A stretch of DNA of 64,000 nt from Candidatus Obscuribacterales bacterium (lineage in GTDB: Bacteria; Cyanobacteriota; Vampirovibrionia; Obscuribacterales; Obscuribacteraceae): NCBI GenBank assembly GCA_021732085.1, contig JAKFVQ010000003.1:79185-143184 (forward strand), written 5' to 3'. The notes under the pieces are model-generated. The model did no database searches, was not told the origin of the DNA, and was given only the letters and a program-made list of their open reading frames with translations. Positions 1-9,421 of the stretch are shown here, in pieces. A program made the position numbers and the translations under genes. Within the stretch, counting starts at the first letter, position 1; each line of letters begins with the position of its first letter.

Positions 1-1348
1 TTGCTTCTTCTTCAGTCAGGCGCTTTGCAGCAGCAGCAGCTTTGTCTCGGGCACCAATGTTGGTGAGGATGGCTGTCATACCTGTCCAGACTCGACCAGG
101 GCTATGGAGTTGCCTGTCCAATCGGCTTTCAAGTCTTGCAAGGTCAAGTTTCAAGGCGGGCAAAACCTCGCTGGTATTAGATGCAGTGCCAGATGCGGCC
201 CGAGCCGCTATTAGTGCATCCAAATCCTCTTTCAGTTGCATTGTTTCCATCGGTGTCAACTCGCCACCATCAAGTGCCATGCCAAGGCGATGATCAATTT
301 TGGCCAGTCTTGCGTCGACGCTCATAGGCGGCTCTAAGAGTCGCGCCACTGTGTTGGCGATTTGTTCGGCGCTTACACCAAGGGCGATGAGTGCCTCCCT
401 GTCGGCTCTGCCGCTCTTTTGCATTTCCTCCTCGGCGGCCTGTAATTCCTTCAGTTGTAAGCGAAACTCAGCTGCCTGAGTTTCGGAAATTTTGCCCGCT
501 TTTACACCTTCTTGAATTTTTAGATCCAGGTTAGTTGATGCTTTTGCTATTTCCGGAAGTGTTATCGAACGGTCTCCCATCTGGCGTCGAATTTCTTGAG
601 CCAGATGATCAAAGTCGATGCTTAGCATCAGCTTGTCAGCGTAGGTTAAGCGTCCGTTTTGCCGACGTAAAGCAGTCTCCAGGGCCAGAATGCGGTTGAA
701 TCGCTGCTTGACTGATGTCACCTCGGCTGGTGTCAGCCGTCCGTGCTGGGCGGCCAGGTCAATTCGCTTCAATAAGTCTTGTCTTGCAAATTCTAAATCG
801 ACCGCAGCAAGATCTCTATCGCCCATGCTAGCTTCCACTTGCCCACTTAATCTGTCGAGCAAGGAATGAATTTTGATAATTTGCCAATGCGTAAATCGGT
901 CAGGTTCTGCTCTGAATTGAGCCTCAATATCGAGTATCGATTCAAACTGCCTCTTGAGATCTCCTCCTTGCTGAGAACTCAAGCGCCCGGAGGAAATAGC
1001 ATCAAGAATGCGTCTTTCAACGTTGTTCATTCTCTCATTCAGTTCTGCAAAAGGAGTTTTCTCCACCACCGTTGTGCTTGTCGTTGCCCCCGGGGTTTGA
1101 ACGGTAGTTGTAGTTGTTGTCGTTGTCGTTGTGCTTGCTTTGTCTGAAGCGGAGGCGGTCGAGCTGCTTGTGCTGCTGGAGCTGCTTGTCGTTGTGGTCG
1201 CCGTATTTGATACCGGAGCAGGTTTACTACTGTCCTCTGTCTTTGAGGCTGCTTCAGTCTCTGCAGCAGCCGGTGCCGGCAGAATGGCAGGACAAAGGAA
1301 AGTTGCCATTAGCCCGATGCTAAGAGCTTTCTTGAGCGAACCAATCAT
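1..1348 (-). CDS. Secreted helical-repeat protein, partial (runs off left edge)
   Basis: An open frame runs from an ATG at 1348 (GGAGG 7 nt upstream) to the window edge without a stop, about 449 codons. It opens with a Sec signal peptide (MIGSLKKALSIGLMATFLCP, then AILPAPAAAE), followed by a Ser/Thr-rich linker to about residue 110. Then come four tandem units of about 70 residues of the type L..RI..A...GRLT..E...L...L..I...E....G.LT..E...I...LD.L...I. Clear examples are 'KRIDLAAQHGRLTPAEV' and 'KIQEGVKAGKISETQAAE'. The same unit occurs in the protein at 52618-53424, so the two belong to one family. I recognise no named domain. The role is unknown; export to periplasm or surface is inferred from the signal peptide. 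It is divergent from the GH1 gene. Confidence is high that it codes, low on function. Confidence 0.82.
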   Translation of the reverse strand, partial: MIGSLKKALSIGLMATFLCPAILPAPAAAETEAASKTEDSSKPAPVSNTATTTTSSSSSTSSSTASASDKASTTTTTTTTTTVQTPGATTSTTVVEKTPFAELNERMNNVERRILDAISSGRLSSQQGGDLKRQFESILDIEAQFRAEPDRFTHWQIIKIHSLLDRLSGQVEASMGDRDLAAVDLEFARQDLLKRIDLAAQHGRLTPAEVTSVKQRFNRILALETALRRQNGRLTYADKLMLSIDFDHLAQEIRRQMGDRSITLPEIAKASTNLDLKIQEGVKAGKISETQAAEFRLQLKELQAAEEEMQKSGRADREALIALGVSAEQIANTVARLLEPPMSVDARLAKIDHRLGMALDGGELTPMETMQLKEDLDALIAARAASGTASNTSEVLPALKLDLARLESRLDRQLHSPGRVWTGMTAILTNIGARDKAAAAAKRLTEEEA

Positions 1349-1400
1349 CTAAAAGCCTCCAGGTAGATCACAAGAAATTATAGACTCCTGAAATTCTTGA

Positions 1401-2951
<1,551 letters not shown>

Positions 2952-3133
2952 ACTCTGTCGTTTCATTGCAATTTGAAGTTTAATCGGCGGCCCAAACCGG
3001 CTGCTTTTTTCTTGCATCTGGTTTCGTTTTGAAATTGGATGAACATTAATATGCATTCGGATCTGGAACCGGATGAGGCTAATCTCTGTCAAATGCAAAG
3101 AACATCTAGTTGGAAAAGATCAGGAGATGAACT

Positions 3134-4189
3134 ATGGGCGATGTGGAAAAAATTGTTGACCTTGTAGCTGAATCAGTTGACGCAGAAACAGATTTAATTG
3201 CCAGAGGGCTAAAAGACCTGACAAATACGGTTGCTGCTCAAACCAAAGATTTGGCAGACAAGTTGAGCCCCGAAAGTCTCAAAGAAAGTGCAAAGAACCT
3301 CGTAAATAAACTGAGCCCCGATAATATCGGTGAGACGGCTAAGCAGTTGAGCGAGAAGTTGGATCCCGAAAAGCTTTCTGCTGATGCCAAGAAATTGGTC
3401 GAGCAATTGTCGCCGGACAATATGAAAGAGCAAGCTTCCAAAATAGTAGATGCAATGACTCCCGCTGGGCAACAAGAACGAAACGAAGAACTTGTGGCTA
3501 TCGTTGCTCCTAAGAAAGAAGCTGCAAAACGGTCGGGCAGAAAATCGAGCAGTGGTAAATCAAAAGCTGCTTCGGCTAAGACCGGAGCGAAGGGACGAAG
3601 TGCTAAAGCTAAAGGTGCCGGCGCCAGTAAAAGGAGTTCAGCACCGAGCAGTAAATCATCGAAGTCGTCGAAAGGAGGCAGCTCGACAAGCCGCAAATCG
3701 ACTGCCACTAAAAAGGCCACAGCTAGTGCAAAATCCAGCGGCGCCAAGTCAGCAAAAAGTTCAAGCGGACGAAGCGGTGGCAAATCAGCCAATACTGGCG
3801 CAAGCGGACGTAAGAGTTCGACTTCCGGTGGCACCAAGAAAACGAGCAGTGCTGCTAAGAAATCTACCAGCAGCGCTGCTAAGAAAGCTACCAGCAGCCG
3901 GGCAAAGGGAGCTAGCAGCTCTAAGGCTAAAGGAGCTTCAAGCACCAAGAAATCCGCCGCTGGTTCAAAGACAGTTAGCAAAAAGAGATCTGAAGCTGGG
4001 AAGAAGGCTGCTACAACTAGGAAGGTAAATACAGCAGTGAAGACTGTCAAAAGCTCGGCAGCCAAAGCAGGGCGCAGTGCAAAATCAGCAGCAAAGAAGA
4101 CCAGTACTGCTGCAAGAAAAACCGTGAATAAAGCAGCCAAAAAGGTAGCCAAAGCTAGTTCTGGTCGCGGAAGAAAGAAATCCGCCTAG
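3134..4189 (+). CDS. Histone H1-like basic protein with 16-residue repeats
   Basis: 351 aa, ATG after AGGAG. Residues 1-42 are an acidic helical lead. Residues 43-106 are four exact-length 16-residue repeats of the type KLSPESLKESAKNLVN, KLSPDNIGETAKQLSE, KLDPEKLSADAKKLVE, QLSPDNMKEQASKIVD, likely amphipathic helices. From about residue 125 to the end the protein is almost wholly Lys, Ser, Ala, Thr, Gly and Arg, with AAKK/SSAKK motifs as in histone H1 tails and bacterial H1-like proteins (Hc1, AlgP type). Nucleoid binding or DNA compaction is the natural inference for the tail; the repeat head has no assigned role. It has no signal peptide. The long antisense frame over the tail is a composition shadow. 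It stands alone with its own terminator. Confidence 0.85.
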   Translation: MGDVEKIVDLVAESVDAETDLIARGLKDLTNTVAAQTKDLADKLSPESLKESAKNLVNKLSPDNIGETAKQLSEKLDPEKLSADAKKLVEQLSPDNMKEQASKIVDAMTPAGQQERNEELVAIVAPKKEAAKRSGRKSSSGKSKAASAKTGAKGRSAKAKGAGASKRSSAPSSKSSKSSKGGSSTSRKSTATKKATASAKSSGAKSAKSSSGRSGGKSANTGASGRKSSTSGGTKKTSSAAKKSTSSAAKKATSSRAKGASSSKAKGASSTKKSAAGSKTVSKKRSEAGKKAATTRKVNTAVKTVKSSAAKAGRSAKSAAKKTSTAARKTVNKAAKKVAKASSGRGRKKSA

Positions 4190-4209
4190 GACTGACAAAT
4201 TGAACTGCT

Positions 4210-4241
4210 AAGGTCCATCTCCCATAGAGGGATGGACCTTT
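4210..4241 (+). terminator. Hairpin after the H1-like gene
   Basis: AAGGTCCATC (4210-4219) pairs perfectly with GATGGACCTT (4231-4240) around an 11-nt loop, 20 nt after the stop of the H1-like gene. The following T tract is short (T TGGTTA), so it may be a weak terminator or an RNA-stability hairpin. It also argues against the ATG at 4232 as the start of the next gene. Confidence 0.6.
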
Positions 4242-4288
4242 GGTTAGATCCCCCTGTGTTTGGGAATTATTGTCACAATGGGGGGATC

Positions 4289-4636
4289 ATGATGGCTCTA
4301 TTACCGAACGATAAAAACTTCGACCGCCGCTGGATGCATGAATCGACGACGGAAGTAAACATTACAAATATCAGAAGCCTTCAGGCCGTGAAGGATTACG
4401 CATATACCTATTTCGATCAATTGGATCGAGACGGCAATGGGTTTATTGAGTTGCACGAATTGGAAGATGCGTTGGAAAATGATGCGCTCGGAAATCGAGA
4501 AAAGTCATTCGTACTTTTTCTTCTAAACAACCTTCAACAGATTGAAGAAATGGTTCATGAGGAAGGCGCTCCGTCCAACGGAGTTTCGCGTCAGGATCTT
4601 GAGAGCTATTTTCGGCTGCTAGCAGATATTATTTAG
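4289..4636 (+). CDS. Small EF-hand calcium-binding protein
   Basis: About 115-116 aa. Residues 46-57 form one canonical EF-hand loop, DRDGNGFIELHE: Asp at 1, 3, Asn at 5, Ile at 8, Glu at 12. It is flanked by predicted helices (VKDYAYTYFDQL and LEDALEND). A second, degenerate loop may exist near the C-terminus (SNGVSRQDLESYF). I chose the double ATG at 4289/4292 because a GGGGGG run lies just upstream. The longer reading from 4232 would start inside the preceding hairpin and adds an uncharacteristic peptide. It has no signal peptide or membrane segment. A calcium sensor or buffer role is inferred from the motif only. Confidence 0.82.
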   Translation: MMALLPNDKNFDRRWMHESTTEVNITNIRSLQAVKDYAYTYFDQLDRDGNGFIELHELEDALENDALGNREKSFVLFLLNNLQQIEEMVHEEGAPSNGVSRQDLESYFRLLADII

Positions 4637-5082
4637 CAACCTTCAACGATAAAAGTATGATGATCGCCATTGATGTTTAGAAGGTCGAGAATGGCTTTCT
4701 TCTGTCGTTCTGTATCCACAGCTGGCGCCTTATCATTTTTGCACTCCACCAGGCTTAATTGAGCTGCACTACTGGGGCTTATGCTGCCGTTGCGGTTTAG
4801 TGGGCGGAGGAATTTTCTTTCCTGCCCTTGTTTCTGAGATAGTGTTTTCAGATTGGATAAGGCATTTGATGGGTCTTTCTTCCAATTGGGATCCATAAAG
4901 TAGCCTTGCTGATTTGCTTCAGGCCCGTGCTTCTGACGGCAATTTGTCTTGCTCTGGTTTGCTGCGTGCTCTGTGGTGTATAGCGGCCGCTTCCCCGCCT
5001 TACCTAATGGCATAAGATTTGCGGCCGCCTCAGCACTAGCTCTCTCGTCCTGGGGAAATAGTTTTGAAAATGCTTCGAACAT
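4633..5082 (-). CDS. Hypothetical protein
   Basis: 149 aa if started at ATG 5082. The frame continues to a TTG at 5142, and an AGAGGA lies 12 nt before 5082, so the start is unsure. It is hydrophilic, rich in Lys, Gln, Asn and Pro, with no signal peptide, membrane segment or motif I recognise. The end has a more ordered pattern (ERQKKAILDLLNINGDHHTF). Its stop overlaps the last bases of the convergent EF-hand gene. Coding status is likely but not proven. Confidence 0.5.
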   Translation of the reverse strand: MFEAFSKLFPQDERASAEAAANLMPLGKAGKRPLYTTEHAANQSKTNCRQKHGPEANQQGYFMDPNWKKDPSNALSNLKTLSQKQGQERKFLRPLNRNGSISPSSAAQLSLVECKNDKAPAVDTERQKKAILDLLNINGDHHTFIVEGC

Positions 5083-5291
5083 GGGGGCAATGTCCTCTCG
5101 TTTCCTAAGAACAAGTACGTAAATGGACGACAAAAAGTTCAAATTTCAAGACGTGGCCGCTTACAATTCGTAATTAAGACCGATAATTCAGTGCCGGCCA
5201 GCTTTTGGGTTTGTCCGAGCCAAGTTGTGGCGAGCCGGACGGATTACCGCCATAATGAGATGAGTGCCGACTATGGTGGAAGATTCAAGCC

Positions 5292-6155
5292 ATGGAAAAA
5301 AACTTCAAAAAAGAGCTGAGTCTGGCTATTACCCTCATTGCGTTGCCTCTACATAATTCGCTGGCTCAGCCCGTCGCTGCGAAAGAGCCGCACAATGATT
5401 GCATTAAAATCGATAGTTCAAATGGTTCACCGAAGCTAATTTTTGAACCCAATTTTAGTTCCTCTGCCTCGCTGTTTCTTCAGGCAAAAGATTCGAAATC
5501 TCCGGGTTCTTTAGAGCCCATTTTTGATAATTCCGATTTTTCCGATGTGGTACTACCCATAGTGCCATCAAACAGGGCTCATGAACCGAATTCACCAACG
5601 CTCAAAGGCGCGGTGCAGAAATCCGGAAAACGTGCCGATCGCCACAAGCTCAATGCTATGGAGAGTAAAATGGCCAGCCCCAGTACGTCATCCCTTGACG
5701 GACAGATCTCAGCGGATGCTTCTGAGGAAGAGATTAGTATCGAGTGGGATCGTTGGCGAAATAAAGTAAGCAAATCCATTTGGTCCAAATTCTGCAATTA
5801 TCTCCAGGGCGGGGACACGATTATGATCGGAAACCTGTATTGGAAATATGGCACTAATCCGGCCCTCAATTTTCCAGACAATACTCGGGCAACCTACTCC
5901 GTTACTGTGGACAGTGACATGAATGTAGTCGAGGCCAAGATCACAAGCTCTTCCGGTATCGCCAAGTTTGATGACATAGTCAGGAGAAGTGCTGAGTCCG
6001 TGAACAAAAAGAAGTTTTTGAAATTTCCTGCTGGAAGCAAACGAAAACAAATCTCGATATCTCTGCAATTGTTTACTACCAAGCATGGCGGCTTCAAAAA
6101 TATTGAATTTCACGACGTTGAACGTTACACCGCATCAGCACACGATGCCCCATAG
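5292..6155 (+). CDS. Secreted protein with TonB-C-like C-terminal domain
   Basis: 287 aa with an N-terminal signal peptide (MEKNFKKELSLAITLIALPL, cleaved near LAQPVA). Residues 30-155 are low-complexity and probably unstructured. A motif IEWDRWRNKVSKSIWSKF (about 150-167) precedes a TonB C-terminal-like fold: YSVTVDSDMNVVEAKITSSSG, then KFDDIVRRSAESV, KKFLKFPAG, and KQISISLQLF. This follows the order beta - 'G.v..a.v..sSG...fD.av..a......fp' - beta seen in TonB-C and TolA-C families. The same WDxW plus TonB-C-like block ends the protein at 39396-42341. No TonB transmembrane anchor or ExbBD gene is near, so an energy-transducing role is unsupported. Confidence 0.78.
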   Translation: MEKNFKKELSLAITLIALPLHNSLAQPVAAKEPHNDCIKIDSSNGSPKLIFEPNFSSSASLFLQAKDSKSPGSLEPIFDNSDFSDVVLPIVPSNRAHEPNSPTLKGAVQKSGKRADRHKLNAMESKMASPSTSSLDGQISADASEEEISIEWDRWRNKVSKSIWSKFCNYLQGGDTIMIGNLYWKYGTNPALNFPDNTRATYSVTVDSDMNVVEAKITSSSGIAKFDDIVRRSAESVNKKKFLKFPAGSKRKQISISLQLFTTKHGGFKNIEFHDVERYTASAHDAP

Positions 6156-6260
6156 TCAAGCTCATCCCGCTTAAGTTTTATCGCAAGAAGTAGCAGCTTG
6201 CGCACAGATTCCGATTGTTGATGCGACAATTTTGAGCATTCTGGTCTGAGCGGGGGCAAA

Positions 6261-7859
6261 ATGGCATACAACGACTTGCGGGCTTTTCTGAAAGCGCTTG
6301 AAGACGCCGGTGAGTTGATGAAGATCGACGTGCCTGTTTCTTGCGAACTGGAAATAGCTGCAATCACTGACCGTGTCAGCAAGTCCAAGGAGGGTGCCAA
6401 CAAGGCGCTTCTCTTCACCAACGTGACCGGCTACCAGATGCCTGTCCTGATTAATGCTTTCGGTTCGATGAAACGGATGTGCATGGCGCTTGAGACTGAC
6501 ACCCTGGACGACGTTGCCGATCGTATCCGCCATCTGATCAAACCCAAAGTCCCCGAGACGCTTGTGGACAAGCTATCCATGGTGCCCACGCTGCTAGAGG
6601 TCGGCAGCTTCCCGCCCAAGCTGACGCAGCAGGCGGCGCCGTGCCAGGAGGTCATAATCCGCAAGCCCAGCGAGGCGATGTTGGACAAGCTGCCCATCAT
6701 TAGATGTTGGCCCGAGGATCCTGCCCCCTTCATCACTTTGCCGGTGGTCGTCACGCGTGACCCGCGCACAGGCATTCGCAACCTGGGCGTGTACCGGCTT
6801 CAGAAGTACGACAACTGCACAACGGGCATGCACTGGCACAAGCATCACGACGGAGCGCGTAACTTCGAGGAGATTCGGCGCCTGGAAATTCTGGGGTCAG
6901 ACAGCAGCGACCTTGAACAGTCCGAGCCACCCAACTATGGCACCTTCCTGGACAAGGCTCCAACCGAGAAGCCCGGCAAGCGTCTTGAAGTAGCTATCGC
7001 CCTCGGCTGTGACCCCACGATCACATACGCTGCCACTGCACCGCTTCCGCCTGAAATTGACGAATATGTGTTTGCCGGATTTTTGCGCAAGAGTCCTGTG
7101 CGCTTGGTGAAGTGCGTGTCGGTGGATCTGGAGGTGCCGGCTACCGCCGAGATCGTCATCGAAGGCTACGTGGATCAGTCAGAGCTCCGCGTCGAGGGGC
7201 CTTTCGGCGACCACACAGGCTTCTATAGTCCTGCCGGCATGTTCCCGGTCTACCACATCACCGCCATCACCCACCGCAAGGACCCTATTTACCAGACCAC
7301 GATTGTCGGGAAGCCCCCTCAAGAGGACTGCTATCTGGGCAAGGCGACCGAGCGCATCTTCCTGCCAATGCTCCAGACCCTGGTCTCAGAGATTGTGGAT
7401 ATGAACCTTCCCTGGGAGGGCGTCTTCCACAATTGCGCCATAATCGCCATAGACAAACGCTACCCCGGGCATGCCAAAAAGGTGATGAGCGCAATATGGG
7501 GACTTGGTCAAATCATGTTCACCAAGTTCGTCATTGTCGTCGACAAGCACGTAAACGTGCATGATATGTCAGAAGTAGCGCTTCACGTGTTTGGAAATGT
7601 CGACCCTCGTCGAGACATGATGTTCGCCGATGGTCCTCTCGATATCCTGGATCATTCCGCACCAATGTTCGGCTACGGGTCAAAAGTCGGTATCGATGCA
7701 ACCGCCAAATGGAAGTCTGAAGGGCACAGCAGAGGCTGGCCTCGAGAAATTGTAATGACAGATGAAGTAGAGGAAATGGTCACCCGGCGCTGGTCTGAAT
7801 ACGGTTTTGCTGCACATGCTCTACAGGCACATAAACTCGCAGCCCAACAGCGACGGTAA
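6261..7859 (+). CDS. UbiD-family prenylated-FMN decarboxylase
   Basis: 532 aa, slightly longer than typical UbiD (about 490). Family signatures are visible in order: the N-terminal DLRAFLKALEDAGELMKID and ALLFTNVTGYQMPVLINAFG, then RNLGVYRLQKYD (the conserved Arg/Tyr region contacting prFMN), then VEGPFGDHTGFYSP at about 310-323, and PPQEDCYLG. The family decarboxylates aromatic or alpha,beta-unsaturated acids using prenylated FMN made by UbiX. In this setting a quinone pathway (ubiquinone, or menaquinone by the futalosine route) is likely, but the substrate cannot be read from sequence and no ubi or mqn gene is adjacent. About 6480-7480 is richer in G/C at third positions than the rest of the gene and its neighbours. 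Start ATG 6261 has GCGGGGGC upstream. Confidence 0.9.
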   Translation: MAYNDLRAFLKALEDAGELMKIDVPVSCELEIAAITDRVSKSKEGANKALLFTNVTGYQMPVLINAFGSMKRMCMALETDTLDDVADRIRHLIKPKVPETLVDKLSMVPTLLEVGSFPPKLTQQAAPCQEVIIRKPSEAMLDKLPIIRCWPEDPAPFITLPVVVTRDPRTGIRNLGVYRLQKYDNCTTGMHWHKHHDGARNFEEIRRLEILGSDSSDLEQSEPPNYGTFLDKAPTEKPGKRLEVAIALGCDPTITYAATAPLPPEIDEYVFAGFLRKSPVRLVKCVSVDLEVPATAEIVIEGYVDQSELRVEGPFGDHTGFYSPAGMFPVYHITAITHRKDPIYQTTIVGKPPQEDCYLGKATERIFLPMLQTLVSEIVDMNLPWEGVFHNCAIIAIDKRYPGHAKKVMSAIWGLGQIMFTKFVIVVDKHVNVHDMSEVALHVFGNVDPRRDMMFADGPLDILDHSAPMFGYGSKVGIDATAKWKSEGHSRGWPREIVMTDEVEEMVTRRWSEYGFAAHALQAHKLAAQQRR

Positions 7860-7863
7860 CTTC

Positions 7864-7891
7864 GGGGTTTTCCATAGAAAATGCCCCTTGA
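7864..7891 (+). terminator. Possible terminator after the UbiD gene
   Basis: GGGGTTTTC (7864-7872) and GAAAATGCCCC (7877-7887) form an imperfect stem with a two-base bulge and 4-nt loop, a few bases after the stop. Only TTGAT follows. Weak support. Confidence 0.35.
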
Positions 7892-8057
7892 TAATGTGTA
7901 AAACCCCTCAATTTCCAGGATGCCAAGAGATATCTTTTAATGTTAGCGCGTTGAAACTTCGCTCAAAATCGGGAATATCACTGGTACAGCAGAATGCTTG
8001 AACCGACGAGATTCATACGTTCGGCTGCTTAAGTTCCCTCTGAAGACTATAACCAAT

Positions 8058-9260
8058 ATGACGAGCATGAAACGTTCTGGGGCATGCCTGCTTGCCCTCG
8101 TGTCTTTATTTTGCCTTGTTTACCAACCGGCTCAAGGCTATAAGCTTCATCCGAAAGAAATCTATCACCGTGCGTGGGAACTTGTCCGCGACACTTATTA
8201 CGAGCCAAGCTTCAATGGACAGAATTGGTCCGCTTGGGAGCATAAGTTCGACAACGATATCAAAACCGTGGCTGATGCTCACAAAGATATCAAAGTCATG
8301 CTCGAAAGCCTGAAGGATCCTTACACACGCTTTCTCGATCCGCAATCTTTTAGAGACGAGAACGATGCAATCAACGCCAAGATCGTTGGCATCGGCATCA
8401 ACCTGGTACAAAAAGGCGATCGCCTCGTCGTAACCAAAACCATCGACAACAGCCCAGCGCAAAATGCCGGACTCAAGCAGCACGATGAAATCATCACCAT
8501 CGATGGACATAACGCTATCGGATTTACTCCCGAGCAAGCTGCAGAAAAGATCCGCGGCAAAGCCGGCACCTCAGTTCAAATCGCTGTCAAACGTGGCGAC
8601 AGCCAAAAAGCTTTCGACATCACACGAGCAGAGATCATCCTCCACGCTGTGACCTACAAAGTGATGGAACCGAACATCGGCTACATCCAACTCCAAACAT
8701 TCATCTCTAATGATGCAGCTCGCGAGTTCAAGACAGCCCTTGAAAAATTGTCCAGAACCGATGGATTAATCGTTGACCTTCGCGATAATCCGGGCGGATT
8801 GCTCTCCAATTCACTGGAAATCGCAGACATGCTCCTCGACAGCGGCGTCATCGTCAGCACAGTCGGCCGCAACGGCAGAGCCGTAGACACAGCATCCGGC
8901 AACCCGGTTACGCATCAACCAATCGCAGTTCTCGTTGATGATGAAAGTGCAAGCGCAAGCGAAATTCTCGCCGGTGCACTCAAAGATAACCAAAGAGCAG
9001 TTCTCATCGGCACACACACCTACGGAAAAGGTTTGGTCCAAGAAATCAATCACCTTCCCGGCGGCGCTGCAGTACACATCACAGTCTCCCGCTACCTCAC
9101 ACCAAGCGGACAAGACATCAACAAAGTTGGAGTTCAGCCAGACATCCTGGTTAGCGACAAGGATCAACAAGACAACGTTGCTCTTTCCTACCTCAAAGAA
9201 AAAATCGCCTCACTCAAACAACCGACACGGGCAAGCCGCATTTCTTTGAACAACCAATAA
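8058..9260 (+). CDS. S41 C-terminal processing peptidase (CtpA-like)
   Basis: 400 aa with start ATG 8058, giving a compact signal peptide (MTSMKRSGACLLALVSLFCL ... AQG). The frame is open to TTG 7998. Order: N-terminal helical region, PDZ domain (GIGINLVQKGDRLVV ... NSPAQNAGLKQHDEIITIDG), then the protease core with LIVDLRDNPGGLLSNSLEIA, the catalytic Ser in ESASASEILAGALKD (about S299) and general-base Lys in TYGKGLVQ (about K324), the usual 25 residues apart. It would cleave exported proteins near their C-termini. A paralogue lies at 23238-24623; this one lacks that protein's long C-terminal tail. Third-position C is frequent, unlike several neighbours. Confidence 0.93.
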   Translation: MTSMKRSGACLLALVSLFCLVYQPAQGYKLHPKEIYHRAWELVRDTYYEPSFNGQNWSAWEHKFDNDIKTVADAHKDIKVMLESLKDPYTRFLDPQSFRDENDAINAKIVGIGINLVQKGDRLVVTKTIDNSPAQNAGLKQHDEIITIDGHNAIGFTPEQAAEKIRGKAGTSVQIAVKRGDSQKAFDITRAEIILHAVTYKVMEPNIGYIQLQTFISNDAAREFKTALEKLSRTDGLIVDLRDNPGGLLSNSLEIADMLLDSGVIVSTVGRNGRAVDTASGNPVTHQPIAVLVDDESASASEILAGALKDNQRAVLIGTHTYGKGLVQEINHLPGGAAVHITVSRYLTPSGQDINKVGVQPDILVSDKDQQDNVALSYLKEKIASLKQPTRASRISLNNQ

Positions 9261-9331
9261 GTTCTGCATAAACCTTCCCTCCCACTGAAAAGTGATGGCA
9301 GGTTTCCCAAATCCCGCAAACTGATATGTGA

Positions 9332-9371
9332 TTACAGCCCCGTCCATTAAAAAGGCGGGGCTGTAAATTTT
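9332..9371 (+). terminator. Intrinsic terminator after the S41 gene
   Basis: TTACAGCCCCG (9332-9342) pairs with CGGGGCTGTAA (9356-9366), an 11-bp stem followed by ATTTT. It separates the peptidase from the TPR gene. Confidence 0.75.
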
Positions 9372-9421
9372 GGTCTGCTTGGTTATTATGCTCAGGTTGG
9401 GGCTTGATATCAGGAGTGGGA

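Noticed and set aside
3238..4152. 304-codon minus frame opposite the H1-like gene
   Set aside because: It mirrors the Lys/Ala/Ser codons of the opposite strand as Leu/Ala/Phe, has no ribosome site, and the plus-strand gene is well supported.
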